NCBI RefSeq assembly: GCF_001667505.1
Contig: NZ_LZHZ01000005.1
Coordinates: 62,001 to 126,000 of the forward strand
DNA: 64,000 bases
Reading direction: 5' to 3'
DNA from: Mycobacterium sp. ACS1612
Lineage (GTDB): Bacteria; Actinomycetota; Actinomycetes; Mycobacteriales; Mycobacteriaceae
Shown piece after piece: positions 20,513 through 32,568 of this stretch. Every line of letters starts with the position of its first letter. Positions within the stretch are counted from its first letter, which is position 1. The notes below the pieces were generated by a model. That model was not told where the DNA came from and did no database searches. It saw only the letters and a list, made by a program, of their open reading frames with translations. Position numbers and translations under genes: made by a program.

Positions 20513-21412
20513 TCATTGAGCCTTCGCGGGCCAACCGGGAATTGCTTCGCCGTGCTGGGGCGGCTGGTCTTTGAAGCCGGTCATGATGGCGATTCGCTCG
20601 GCTTCTGGCACCGGCATGGCGGCCCCGCAGCGTTGTATGAGTTCGGGAGACGGAAAGTCCCGCGCGTTTGGATCATTGCTGGGACCCCAGTACGACGAGC
20701 TTGCGCCGGTGATGAACCAATTGCCGAATACATCCGTGTCAGGCGCGGGGGCCGGGCCGCGCTGCGGCACAGTCACAGGTGCGGGCGGGTTTGGTCCGAT
20801 GCGTGGGTCGTGCTGAGTAAGCGCTATTTGGTAGGGAAAGACCCCGTTGTCGCCCGGTCGGAACGGCTGCGCCGTGTCCTCGTTGACACCGATTGAGATG
20901 AATTTCCCTGGCCGCGCAGTACTTTCGACGAAATGCGCGTATTCGCCGCTGCACACGATGGCGCGATAACCGTTTCCCATTGGGGTGAGTTCGAGGAAGT
21001 GAAGCACCTGGTAGCCGAAGTGCGGGCGTGCGTCCTTCGCCGTCTTGGTGTATCCACTTCCAAGCGGCCTAATGCTGACAAGTTGCCACAAGAAATCGCC
21101 TTGCGGCTCTTGATTCTCCGGAGTGGCCCGCCGAAATCCCGGCCAGAGGTTGTCGAGATTCAAGGTGTACCAAGCCGTGTTGTACGCCTCCATGTACGCG
21201 CGAACGACCATCGCGGGTCCCGTCGTCACATCAATGCCGGGTTCGGCCGTCCAGTGGAACCGGAAATCATTGAGAAGCGGTGGCCAGTTCAAATACAGCT
21301 GCGCGGGTGAATTCGATGCTGTCGAAGATGATTTCGTCGTATTGGTGTCGCATCCGCTGGACAGAGTGATGGCCGCGATCACCGCAATGATCGCTAAGAT
21401 ACGACGCGTCAT
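20513..21412 (-). CDS. lipoprotein, coupled to the EspE-like gene
   Basis: 299-residue protein with a signal peptide and lipobox LSSGC (Cys21), so it is probably anchored on the outer face of the cytoplasmic membrane. The mature part has no motif I recognise; it contains several Trp/Tyr-rich conserved-looking stretches (GNWFITGASSSYWGP) and a Pro-rich linker. Its ATG overlaps the stop of the 783-residue protein gene by ATGA (21409-21412), so the two are made together. Partnership with, or protection from, the upstream product is an inference. Base composition appears less GC-rich than flanking core genes. Confidence 0.85.
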   Translation of the reverse strand: MTRRILAIIAVIAAITLSSGCDTNTTKSSSTASNSPAQLYLNWPPLLNDFRFHWTAEPGIDVTTGPAMVVRAYMEAYNTAWYTLNLDNLWPGFRRATPENQEPQGDFLWQLVSIRPLGSGYTKTAKDARPHFGYQVLHFLELTPMGNGYRAIVCSGEYAHFVESTARPGKFISIGVNEDTAQPFRPGDNGVFPYQIALTQHDPRIGPNPPAPVTVPQRGPAPAPDTDVFGNWFITGASSSYWGPSNDPNARDFPSPELIQRCGAAMPVPEAERIAIMTGFKDQPPQHGEAIPGWPAKAQ

Positions 21413-23760
21413 GGCTGTCGCGGCGGCGCCGCGTTGATGATCGCTTGTGTGTAAGTGTTCCAGTAGTTCTGCGTCATGTCGTTGACGGCACCGGGTTGAC
21501 CCACTGAGCTCAGATAGTTGTTGATCTGGTTCTTGAAATTTCCGTATGCCGATGTTCCGTCCTGATCCGGAATGACGAAGTGGCCATTCGCATCAAGATG
21601 ACCTCGAACGACTTCGAGGAAATGGGGATCGCCCACGCCCGCATGCGCGAGTGTCTGCGCCATGTGTAGCTGCACGGGGAACATATCGCGGCCCGCGACG
21701 CTTTGCACACCAGGCATCACCGGATCTGAACCGACGATGACATCCTTCATCAATCCGCCTAAGCCGCCCACCGTTGACCCGCCAGGAAACTCGCCGATGA
21801 CGTCCTTGCCGAGGTCGAAAAGTCTGGACTGCATCTCATGCGCCTGCTTCTGCGCCTCGAATTTGTCGTGTGTCGTGTCGAAGCGTTCATCGTAAGCGCC
21901 TAAGTCCATCGCGGCTTGGAGCTTACCGGCCGACTGCATGGCGAAGTTGTCCTCACCCGCGTTCTGGTCCGCGACTGACTCTGCAGCAGCGGTCAGATAA
22001 CCGTTGATGTGGGCTTGGGAACTCTCAGCGAGTATTTGGCTCGCTGTCTTCGGAGCACTCGGATCCACCGATGCGTCCAGCGCTGGGTGATCCGAATACA
22101 AAACGCTCATGAGGTGCCGGGTGTTCGCCGGTTCGACTGAACTATCTGGATCGAGCGGGGTGAACAGTCCGTTGCTGTCACCGGTGTTCATTCCGACCAT
22201 ATCGTCCAGGTAGGGAGAGAACGCACGCGCCCAGTCGCGGGTGAGTTCGGGGTTGACCTGCCCGAGCGATTGCCCCTGCGTATCAGGCAGATTCAACAGC
22301 TGATTGGAGTGGCTACTGGTGTACCCCGCCAAAGCGTGCGCCGTCTCCGCCGCCCGCCCTGTCGAATCGTGAGCCGCCGAATCGCCCACCCAGTCGAACA
22401 GTCCGCCGGCCGCAAGTCCATCGTCCTGCCACTGATGCTGCGTGAGGTTGTTCAAGAATTTCTCACCGCCCGACCCCGTCACCGCGTCGTGGATCACCAT
22501 GTCGTCAGAGTTGACCGCGTTGAACATATTTTGCAATGTCGGGTCGACCGTTTGGTGGTACCAGCGCGGACGGTCGACCATAGGATCATTTCCGGGTACA
22601 GGCCAGCCGTTTGATTGTTCGAGTAACTGCCGGCTCTTCTCAAACATGCCGGAATCCAATGCGCTGCCGATTTGGAGGTCGCGGTTTCCGCGCTGGATCA
22701 CGTCAGCCAGATCATTCAACCCAGCCACCGGCGTCGAAGCTGTCTTCAACTCTGGGAGACCGATCGAACCGTCGGGATTGTGCGTCGGTTCTCCATAACC
22801 CAACGGAGTCAGCACAGGCCCGTCGAGCACCTTTTGAATGCCATCTGGCAGCGCGTATTTCCCGCCGCTCGCCGGATTGGCCGTCGACGGCGGCTCCGTG
22901 CCGGGAAGCCCGGTCTTGATGTTCGGGTTGGACGCGAGTTGGAACACGTCGGCGGCACGACCACCATCGGGACCGGCTTTGTTTATGACCGCTTTGATCT
23001 CCGCCGGCGTCTTGTCACCGAACGCGCGCGAGAACCCTTGCAGATAGGACATCTGTTCCGGCGGCAGCGTGAGGTTCCCGTTGTCGAGCGCGGCCTGCTG
23101 TTCCGGGTTCAGCGTGGTGTTCTCGACCAGCCGCTGATGCTGCTCGGGCGTCAGCTGCCCGTTCTGCAGCGCCTCGGAGTCTTCCTTGCCGACCTCCTCC
23201 GGCGACATCTTCTCTTTGTCCGCCTCGCCCTGGCCGGTGGCGAACGCGGGGCCTTCTTTGGCGAACTTCTGGTTGCCCAGGGCTTGGTATTCGGGGTCGA
23301 GACCGCGGATCTTGCCGCCAATGCTGTTGAGTTCACCGTTGGAGCGCTGCACGATCTCCTGGACTTGGGCGATGCCTTTCTGCACGATGGCCAGCCGCAT
23401 CTGCTCGCCGGCCTGGCCCTGCGGCGTGCTGGCCGCGGCGTCGACCACCCACTTGCGCACCGACTCCAGATCGCGCCGCCCCGCGGCCACCACTTGCGCC
23501 GATTCGCCCACATGAGAAGCCAAACGCTGATCCAGCCCGGCGAGCTGTTCAAAGACCCGCGCGTGTTCGGTGTTGGCCGTGCCGTAGGCATTGGCCGCAC
23601 CACCGGTCCACTTCGACCCGGGCGCCGCGGACTCCACCGTCGACTTCAACCCGCGCAGCGCTGTGCTGTTGTCGTACTGCTCACCGGTGGCCGGGGTGCC
23701 CTCACCGAACGTCTGCCGCGCATTCGACCACGTCGACAGGAACGCGTTCAGCACACTCAC
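21409..23760 (-). CDS. large EspA/EspE-like candidate type VII secretion substrate
   Basis: 783-residue protein without a Sec signal. The N-terminal about 150 residues are helical and carry a W-x-G turn (W51-T-G53 in SKWTGGAANAYG) followed by a long helix and LESVRKWVVDAA, resembling the EspA/EspE family of ESX-secreted proteins. Residues about 190-260 contain repeated short NG-x-LTPEQ/NGNLTLPPEQ units. The large C-terminal part has no toxin or enzyme motif I recognise. I see no YxxxD/E export signal in the usual position. It lies 24 bp from the Rv3635-like gene and is coupled to the lipoprotein gene downstream. Secretion by an ESX system is inferred. Confidence 0.8.
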   Translation of the reverse strand: MSVLNAFLSTWSNARQTFGEGTPATGEQYDNSTALRGLKSTVESAAPGSKWTGGAANAYGTANTEHARVFEQLAGLDQRLASHVGESAQVVAAGRRDLESVRKWVVDAAASTPQGQAGEQMRLAIVQKGIAQVQEIVQRSNGELNSIGGKIRGLDPEYQALGNQKFAKEGPAFATGQGEADKEKMSPEEVGKEDSEALQNGQLTPEQHQRLVENTTLNPEQQAALDNGNLTLPPEQMSYLQGFSRAFGDKTPAEIKAVINKAGPDGGRAADVFQLASNPNIKTGLPGTEPPSTANPASGGKYALPDGIQKVLDGPVLTPLGYGEPTHNPDGSIGLPELKTASTPVAGLNDLADVIQRGNRDLQIGSALDSGMFEKSRQLLEQSNGWPVPGNDPMVDRPRWYHQTVDPTLQNMFNAVNSDDMVIHDAVTGSGGEKFLNNLTQHQWQDDGLAAGGLFDWVGDSAAHDSTGRAAETAHALAGYTSSHSNQLLNLPDTQGQSLGQVNPELTRDWARAFSPYLDDMVGMNTGDSNGLFTPLDPDSSVEPANTRHLMSVLYSDHPALDASVDPSAPKTASQILAESSQAHINGYLTAAAESVADQNAGEDNFAMQSAGKLQAAMDLGAYDERFDTTHDKFEAQKQAHEMQSRLFDLGKDVIGEFPGGSTVGGLGGLMKDVIVGSDPVMPGVQSVAGRDMFPVQLHMAQTLAHAGVGDPHFLEVVRGHLDANGHFVIPDQDGTSAYGNFKNQINNYLSSVGQPGAVNDMTQNYWNTYTQAIINAAPPRQP

Positions 23761-23784
23761 CTGCCCATTATCCCAACCCCCCGA

Positions 23785-26537
<2,753 letters not shown>

Positions 26538-26567
26538 GCACTCACTTTCTATCGTAGGGTGGGCAAC

Positions 26568-28349
26568 ATGTCCTACGACGTCATCGTGCGCAACGGCCTG
26601 TGGTTCGACGGCACCGGAAGCGCACCCCAGGTCCGCACTCTGGGCATTCGCGGCGGAATCGTCGCGGAGGTATCGCGTGAACCGCTCGACGAAACCGGCT
26701 GCCCAGAGGTGATCGACGCCTCCGGCAAGTGGGTCGTGCCCGGCTTCATCGACGTACACACGCATTACGACGCCGAAGTGCTGCTCGATCCCGGACTGCG
26801 CGAGTCGGTCCGGCACGGCGTCACCACGGTGCTGCTGGGCAACTGCTCGCTGTCGACCGTCTACGCCGAAAACGACGACGCCGCAGATCTGTTCAGCCGG
26901 GTCGAGGCGGTGCCGCGGCAGTACGTGCACGGCGCGCTGGAAGCGAAGAAGACGTGGTCCACGCCCGCCGAATACGTTCGAGTGCTCGATGACTTGCCGC
27001 TCGGACCGAACATTGGCTCGATGCTCGGGCATTCGGATCTGCGCACCAGTGTGCTCGGACTCGACCGCGCGACCACCGAGGGTGTCACGCCGACCAAGGC
27101 CGAACTGGACAGAATGACCAAACTGCTCGAGGAAGCCCTCGACGCCGGCCTACTCGGCATGTCCGGCATGGATGCGCCCATCGACAAACTCGACGGCGAC
27201 CGGTTCCGGTCCCGCGCGCTGCCGTCGACGTTCGCCACCTGGCGGGAACGGCGCAAGCTGATCTCGGTGTTGCGCAGGCGCCGTCGCATCCTGCAGAGCG
27301 CGCCGAACACGAAAAGCCCGCTGTCCGCGCTGATGTTCTTCTTGACCAGCAGCCGGATGTTCGGCCGTCGCCCCGGCGTCCGGATGAGTCTGCTGGTGTC
27401 CGCCGACGCCAAATCCGCCACCGGTGCGGTGCACGTATTAGGGCCCGGCACAAGGCTTCTCAACAAGGTGCTCGGCTCGTTCGTCCGGTTCCAGCACCTT
27501 CCGGTGCCCTTCGAGCTGTACTCCGACGGCATTGACCTACCCGTATTCGAGGAGTTCGGCGCGGGCACCGCGGCGCTGCACCTGCGCGATCAGATCGAAC
27601 GCAACAAACTCCTCGCCGACCCCGAGTATCGACGCAGGTTCCGCGAGAGCTTCGACCGCCGCAAGCTCGGGCCGACCTTGTGGCACCGCGACTTCCACGA
27701 CGCCACCATCGTGGAGTGCCCCGATGCGACGTTGATCGGCAAGAGCTTCGGCCAGATCGCCGACGAGCGCGGGTTGCACCCGTTGGACGCATTCCTCGAT
27801 GTTCTGGTGGAGAACGGCGAGCGCAACGTGCGGTGGACGACGATCGTGGCCAACCACCGTCCGAGGTACCTCGACAGGCTCGCCGCTGAACCCTCTGTAC
27901 ACATGGGCTTTTCGGATGCGGGCGCGCACCTGCGCAATATGGCGTTCTACAACTTCGGAGTCCGGCTGCTCAGACGCGTTCGTGACGCCCAGCGTGCCGG
28001 GCGCCCCTTTCTGACCACCGAGCGCGCGGTGTATCGGCTCACCTCGGAGGTGGCCGACTGGTTCGGCTTGGACGCAGGCACGCTGCGCAAGGGGGACCGG
28101 GCCGATTTCGTCGTGATCGATCCCGAAGGCCTGAACGAATCCGTCGACAGTTATCACGAGGCGACCGTGCCGTTCTACGGTGGCTTGAGTCGCATGGTCA
28201 ACCGCAACGACGCGGCGGTGATCGCGACGGCCGTCAACGGCACCGTCGTCTTCCGTGACGGCCAGTTTTGTGAGGGTTACGGCACCACAGTCAAGTCCGG
28301 CAGGTTCCTGCCCGCCGGCACCGGGCAGCTGCTGAAAACCCCTGTCTGA
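26568..28349 (+). CDS. amidohydrolase, N-acyl-D-amino-acid deacylase family
   Basis: 593-residue metal-dependent hydrolase. The metal-binding HTH is at residues 64-66 (DVHTHYDAE), Cys93 in LLGNCSLS marks the D-aminoacylase subgroup, then LGHSDLR and the late Asp in GFSDAGAH. The C-terminus carries the beta-sandwich return (RADFVVIDPEG). ATG 26568 (MSYDVIVRNG) is preferred to GTG 26559. A TetR gene follows with no gap, so regulator and enzyme are one unit. An imperfect palindrome AAG-N6-CTT at 26537-26548 could be its operator (weak). Substrate unknown. Confidence 0.88.
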   Translation: MSYDVIVRNGLWFDGTGSAPQVRTLGIRGGIVAEVSREPLDETGCPEVIDASGKWVVPGFIDVHTHYDAEVLLDPGLRESVRHGVTTVLLGNCSLSTVYAENDDAADLFSRVEAVPRQYVHGALEAKKTWSTPAEYVRVLDDLPLGPNIGSMLGHSDLRTSVLGLDRATTEGVTPTKAELDRMTKLLEEALDAGLLGMSGMDAPIDKLDGDRFRSRALPSTFATWRERRKLISVLRRRRRILQSAPNTKSPLSALMFFLTSSRMFGRRPGVRMSLLVSADAKSATGAVHVLGPGTRLLNKVLGSFVRFQHLPVPFELYSDGIDLPVFEEFGAGTAALHLRDQIERNKLLADPEYRRRFRESFDRRKLGPTLWHRDFHDATIVECPDATLIGKSFGQIADERGLHPLDAFLDVLVENGERNVRWTTIVANHRPRYLDRLAAEPSVHMGFSDAGAHLRNMAFYNFGVRLLRRVRDAQRAGRPFLTTERAVYRLTSEVADWFGLDAGTLRKGDRADFVVIDPEGLNESVDSYHEATVPFYGGLSRMVNRNDAAVIATAVNGTVVFRDGQFCEGYGTTVKSGRFLPAGTGQLLKTPV

Positions 28350-28350
28350 C

Positions 28351-28938
28351 ATGGCAAGGACGCAGCAGCAGCGCCGCGAGGAAACCGTCGCCCGACTGCT
28401 CGAGGCCAGCATCGAGACGATCGTCGACGTCGGCTACGCGCGGGCGTCGGCGGCGGTGATCGCCAAGCGCGCCCACGTGTCCGACGGAGCGCTGTTCCGC
28501 CACTTCCCGACGATGGGCGACTTCATGGCCGCCACCGCCCGCGAGGTGATGCGACGCCAACTCGATCTAGTCACCAAGCGGGTAGCCGAAATCCCGACTG
28601 CCGAGGCGGCATTGGAGGCGGCGGTGCGAATCCAGTGGGAGACCACCACCAACGCGACGAACACCGTGATGTTCGAACTGATGGTGGCCGCCCGCACAGA
28701 CGACAAACTGCGCGCGACGTTGCAGGCGGTGCTCGCCGAGTACGCCGCCAACATCTACGAGACCGCGCGCGCCTTCCCCGGTGCCGAGAAGTTCGACGAG
28801 GACACGTTCACGACGCTGGTGGCGATCATCACCAACGCGTTCAACGGTGCCGCGATCGTCAGACCGGTGTTGCCGCAACCCGACAGCGAGGAAAAGCAGA
28901 TCGATCTGCTGATCGACGTGATGCGCGGATTGGCCTAG
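28351..28938 (+). CDS. TetR-family transcriptional regulator
   Basis: 195-residue repressor-type protein. The N-terminal helix-turn-helix (about residues 26-50, AVIAKRAHVSDGALFRHF) is typical TetR; the rest is a helical ligand-binding and dimer domain. ATG 28351 lies 1 bp after the amidohydrolase stop. It probably controls its own operon. The stop shares CTAG (28935-28938) with the convergent DUF2304 gene. Confidence 0.92.
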   Translation: MARTQQQRREETVARLLEASIETIVDVGYARASAAVIAKRAHVSDGALFRHFPTMGDFMAATAREVMRRQLDLVTKRVAEIPTAEAALEAAVRIQWETTTNATNTVMFELMVAARTDDKLRATLQAVLAEYAANIYETARAFPGAEKFDEDTFTTLVAIITNAFNGAAIVRPVLPQPDSEEKQIDLLIDVMRGLA

Positions 28939-29276
28939 CGCTCCTCGGGCACCCGCGCCGTCTGCAACGCGACCGCACGCGCCAACCGCGCGTATTTCAA
29001 CTCGAGGTCTTTGAACCGCATATAGGCCGACAGCGTGGTGAACACGAACGCGATGATCAACACGTACTCCATCAGATCCGCACCGCGGTCAACGCCAAGC
29101 CAATTCGCGACGACCGTGGTGTCGTCCGGACGCAGGATCGCATAGACGCCCGCGATCACGAACAGCACGTAGCCGACCTTCACCCACGCCTTGGACCGCG
29201 CGTTGCGGCGCGAACGCAGCAGGTACACCAGCAGCGACAGCACCGACACGATCAGCAGCGCCTGGATCCAGTTCAT
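28935..29276 (-). CDS. DUF2304 membrane protein (Rv3632-like)
   Basis: 113-residue protein with three membrane helices (MNWIQALLIVSVLSLLVYLL, then VGYVLFVIAGVYAIL, then EYVLIIAFVFTTLSA) and a charged C-terminal helix. DUF2304 proteins partner polyprenyl-phosphate glycosyltransferases; Rv3632 raises PpgS activity in M. tuberculosis. ATG 29276 overlaps the stop of the glycosyltransferase by ATGA, supporting a stoichiometric partnership. An in-frame start 24 bp upstream is less likely. Confidence 0.9.
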   Translation of the reverse strand: MNWIQALLIVSVLSLLVYLLRSRRNARSKAWVKVGYVLFVIAGVYAILRPDDTTVVANWLGVDRGADLMEYVLIIAFVFTTLSAYMRFKDLELKYARLARAVALQTARVPEER

Positions 29277-29983
29277 CGCGACATCCTTCCGCGTAACCAA
29301 CCGTCGAAGATGATGTTGACACCGTTGAGCAGGGGCTGGCCCTTCGACATCGAGTATTGGGTGTAGAGAATCTCGACCGGCTCTTCGCTTACCCGCCAGT
29401 GGTTTTCGTAGGCCAACGCGATGAACTCGTCGGCGTGGCTCATCCCGCTCATGGTGAGGTTGAGCGCGTCGGCCACCTTCCGGTTGAACACCCGCAGGCC
29501 GTTATGCGCATCGGTCAGGCCCAGTTTGCGGCTGCGTCTGCTCAGCGCCGCCGCCGCGCGCAGCACCACCCGCTTCAGCAGCGGTGTGTGACTGACCACG
29601 CCCGGATCGGCGAATCGGGTGCCGATCACCAGGTCGGCGTCGTCGGCCGACAGTCTGTCGATCATCCGGATGACATCCTTGACGCGATGCTGGCCGTCAG
29701 CGTCGAACGTGGCGAACACGGCCGCCCCGGGCTGCTGACGGGCGTACTCGACGCCGGTCTGGATGGCCGCACCCTGGCCGAGGTTGACCGGATGCCGCAC
29801 CGAATGTGCCCCCGCCCGCCATGCCACGTCGCCAGTGTCGTCGCGGCTGCCGTCGTCGACGCAGACCACGTGGTCGAAAACCGAGCGAACGTCAGAGATG
29901 ACGTCGCCGATAACGCTCGCCTCGTTGAAGGCGGGGATGATGATCCAGACGTCGTGGTAGCGGGTGTCGATGCAGACAAAAAT
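29273..29983 (-). CDS. ppgS: PpgS-like polyprenyl-phosphate glycosyltransferase, start disrupted
   Basis: Family GT2 enzyme related to dolichyl-phosphate-mannose synthase. Rv3631 (PpgS), the orthologue by order and sequence, makes polyprenyl-phospho-N-acetylgalactosamine for decoration of arabinogalactan. Visible motifs are WIIIPAFNEA at the N-terminus, VVCVDDGSRDDTG, FATFDADGQH (metal DxD) and LGLTDAHNGLRVF. No signal peptide. The frame is open from just after the upstream stop (29992-29990), but the only standard start is GTG 29869, which would remove the IPAFNE nucleotide-binding strand. A GTG overlapping the upstream stop (29993-29991) is one base out of frame, the shift lying at a T5 run (29979-29983). 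Coordinates start at ATT 29983, the first plausible codon. Confidence 0.75.
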   Translation of the reverse strand: MFVCIDTRYHDVWIIIPAFNEASVIGDVISDVRSVFDHVVCVDDGSRDDTGDVAWRAGAHSVRHPVNLGQGAAIQTGVEYARQQPGAAVFATFDADGQHRVKDVIRMIDRLSADDADLVIGTRFADPGVVSHTPLLKRVVLRAAAALSRRSRKLGLTDAHNGLRVFNRKVADALNLTMSGMSHADEFIALAYENHWRVSEEPVEILYTQYSMSKGQPLLNGVNIIFDGWLRGRMSR

Positions 29984-29989
29984 ACAGGT

Positions 29990-31225
29990 TCACCCAGACG
30001 ACACCCTTGCAAGCGCGGCCAGGTGCACGGCGATTCCCACCAGCGGCCCGCAGAGCAGCGCGATCACTGTGCGCGTTTCCAGCCCGACCGGCAGCAGCAG
30101 CAACAGCGCCGACGCCACCGTCGCGGACACCCACCCCAGCGAGTAGGCCCGGTGCAGCGCCGCCGCGACCGCCGCGGCGCCGGTCAGCGTCAGCAGCGCG
30201 ATCGCCACCGCCGCCGCCGTCAGCCAGGCCAGCAGCTCGCCCTCGGCCCGGTACTGGGCGCCGAAGCCCTCCCGCAGCAGCCACGGCCCGAACACCCCGG
30301 CCAGCAGCACGCCGAGCAGCCCAAGGCCGGCCACCACCAGCGCCGGCTGCACCAACGCCCGCAGCCGCTGTGTGCGCTGGTCGACGAAGTGCGCGATCAG
30401 ATTGCCCTGCATCGCGGTCAACGGCACCAGCAGCGGCGCCCTGGTCAGCGTGACCGCGAGGATCACGACGCCGCCTGCGGCCCCCAGCTCCCCCGAGGTT
30501 GCCTTGAGCAGCACAGGGAACCCCATCACCAGGATCGCGCTGGCGCCGGCGGCGGCGATCGAATGAGACGCGCCGCGCAGGAAGGTCATGGTGCCGCCCG
30601 GTGTGAGCAGACGAGCCGCCGCGCGCGCGGTCGGCGACGCGAGCAGCAACGCCAGCCACGCGGCCGCGCCGGCGACCGTGGCCCACAGGTATCCGACCAG
30701 CCCCCAGCCGACCAGGAACGTCGCCGCGGCCACCGCCACCCGCATGGCCGCGTCGGCGACCATCAGCGAGCCGTACTCAGTCCACCGGTTCACGCCGGCC
30801 ACCATGCCCAGCAGCGTGGCGTGCAGGCAGAACCCCGCCAGCCCGACGCTCAGCAGAGCGACGCTCAACCACCGCGACTCGACGAACACGTGCGCCGACC
30901 ACAGCGGTGAGGTAGCGGCGATCAGTGCGGCCGCCACCACGCCGACGATGGCCGCCACCCGCATCGGATGGGTGCGCGGACCGGCTACCACCTCGGTATA
31001 GCGCGTCGAGCGCACCTCGCGGGTGGCCTCCTGCAGCAGACCGAACGCGGCTCCGGTGACCAATCCGAACGCGCCCCAGAACACCCCGAACACCGAGAAC
31101 CCGGCAGGCTCGAGATCACGCGCGGCCAGGTACAGCACCGCGTAACCGCACAGCGCCGACAGCACGGTGGCCGTCCCCACCCGCGTGACGCTGGCACGCG
31201 TGATGGGGCCTGTCGCTTCCGTCAC
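29990..31225 (-). CDS. polysaccharide flippase-like membrane protein (Rv3630)
   Basis: 411-residue protein with about 12 hydrophobic helices, resembling Wzx/MurJ-type lipid-linked oligosaccharide flippases; orthologue of Rv3630, which also precedes the PpgS gene. GTG 31225 (MTEATGPITRASV) overlaps the peptidase stop by GTGA. The frame remains open far upstream, but that part lies inside the peptidase gene and is a shadow. It probably moves a lipid-linked product made by neighbouring enzymes across the membrane; the cargo is unknown. Confidence 0.87.
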   Translation of the reverse strand: MTEATGPITRASVTRVGTATVLSALCGYAVLYLAARDLEPAGFSVFGVFWGAFGLVTGAAFGLLQEATREVRSTRYTEVVAGPRTHPMRVAAIVGVVAAALIAATSPLWSAHVFVESRWLSVALLSVGLAGFCLHATLLGMVAGVNRWTEYGSLMVADAAMRVAVAAATFLVGWGLVGYLWATVAGAAAWLALLLASPTARAAARLLTPGGTMTFLRGASHSIAAAGASAILVMGFPVLLKATSGELGAAGGVVILAVTLTRAPLLVPLTAMQGNLIAHFVDQRTQRLRALVQPALVVAGLGLLGVLLAGVFGPWLLREGFGAQYRAEGELLAWLTAAAVAIALLTLTGAAAVAAALHRAYSLGWVSATVASALLLLLPVGLETRTVIALLCGPLVGIAVHLAALARVSSG

Positions 31226-32568
31226 GACGGGCCTTCGAGGGCAGGCACCGGCGTGGAATACAGCCACGCATCCCACAGCGGCCGCAACGACTCGTGCGCG
31301 TAATTGGCGGCCAGCCCGGTGAAGTCGTCGGTGACGGCGGTGCTGTGCCGGTAGCGTGCCGTCCAATCCTGAAGCAGCGCAAAGAAACTCTCGTCGCCGA
31401 TGTGGTGTCGCAGCACATGCAGGGTCAGCGCGCCGCGCTTGTACACCCGGTCGTCGAACATGTCCCGCGGGCCGGGGTCGGCGAGCAACAGATCCTGCGG
31501 CGAATCGGCCAGCCGCTGGTGGTAGTGACGTGCCCACTCGTCGGCGGTGCGCCCACCGGAATGCTCGGACCACAACCATTCCGCGTAACAGGCGAAGCCC
31601 TCGTGCAGCCAGATATGCCGCCACCGTTTGGCGGTGACGGAGTTGCCGAACCATTGATGGGCAAGCTCGTGGGCGATCAGTCGTTCCGCGCCGCCCTCGC
31701 CATCGCAATGATTGGCCCCGAAGATCGAAATGCCCTGCGCCTCAAGCGGTATCTCCAAGTCGTCGTCGGTCACTACGACGGTGTATCCGCTGGCCAGCGG
31801 ATACGGGCCGAACAGCTTGGTGAAGAGCTTCATCATCTTCTGCTGGTCGGCGAAGTCGTTGTCGAAGTTGTCGCGCAGGCGCTCCGGCAACACGGCGTAC
31901 ATCTGGACGCCGTTCTTTGCGATGCGGTGGCGTTCGTACGCACCGATCTGCAGCGTGATCAAATACGTCGACGTGGGCTCGGCCTGCTCGTAGGTCCACG
32001 TCGTCATGCCAGCTCGCACGCGTCGAGACAGCAGGTCGCCGTTGGCCAGCGCGTAATACGGGCTCTCCGTGCTGATTTGGATGTGGAAGCTGGCCTTGGC
32101 GCTGGGATGGTCGTCACAGGGAAACCACGACGCCGCACCATTCGGTTGGCCTGCGACCAGCACGCCTTCGGTCAGCTCCTCGAATCCGACTTCGCCCCAC
32201 AGCGATCGGACCGGTCGCGGTGTGCCGCCGTAGCGCACCGAGATCTTCATCGCCGCTCCCGCGGGCAACGTGTCCTGCAACGCGATGTGCAGCTTGCCGT
32301 GCGCCGAGCGGAAGTTGGCCGGGCGCTTGCCGTTCACCGACACCTTCGTCACCGACAGCGCATCGGAGAGGTCCAACGAGAAACTCCGCAGCGCCGCGAG
32401 TGTGACGGCGGTGATGGTCGCGGTCCCTGTCAGTCGGTTGATCGCCACCTTGTACTCGAGTTCGAGATCGTACCGGGACACCCGGTAGCCGAAGTTGCCG
32501 TTGGCGGGCAGATATGGGTCGATGACCGGGGACGCCGATTTCTTCGCCGCCTTCTTGCTCCTCGTCAC
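31222..32568 (-). CDS. M1-family zinc aminopeptidase
   Basis: 448-residue gluzincin. The zinc site is complete: H300-E301-x-x-H304 (HELAHQWFG) and E323 (HEGFA). The exopeptidase GAMEN region is of the divergent LEAQG type (IPLEAQGISIFG), seen in short actinobacterial M1 enzymes. A basic N-terminus (TRSKKAAKKSA) precedes the beta-sandwich domain; no signal peptide. It lacks the long C-terminal helical domain of PepN. GTG 32568 overlaps the stop of the Pls-like gene and its stop overlaps the flippase start, so it is made with a poly-amino-acid-synthetase-like enzyme. Degradation of, or release of the product from, that enzyme is my inference. Confidence 0.9.
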   Translation of the reverse strand: MTRSKKAAKKSASPVIDPYLPANGNFGYRVSRYDLELEYKVAINRLTGTATITAVTLAALRSFSLDLSDALSVTKVSVNGKRPANFRSAHGKLHIALQDTLPAGAAMKISVRYGGTPRPVRSLWGEVGFEELTEGVLVAGQPNGAASWFPCDDHPSAKASFHIQISTESPYYALANGDLLSRRVRAGMTTWTYEQAEPTSTYLITLQIGAYERHRIAKNGVQMYAVLPERLRDNFDNDFADQQKMMKLFTKLFGPYPLASGYTVVVTDDDLEIPLEAQGISIFGANHCDGEGGAERLIAHELAHQWFGNSVTAKRWRHIWLHEGFACYAEWLWSEHSGGRTADEWARHYHQRLADSPQDLLLADPGPRDMFDDRVYKRGALTLHVLRHHIGDESFFALLQDWTARYRHSTAVTDDFTGLAANYAHESLRPLWDAWLYSTPVPALEGPS

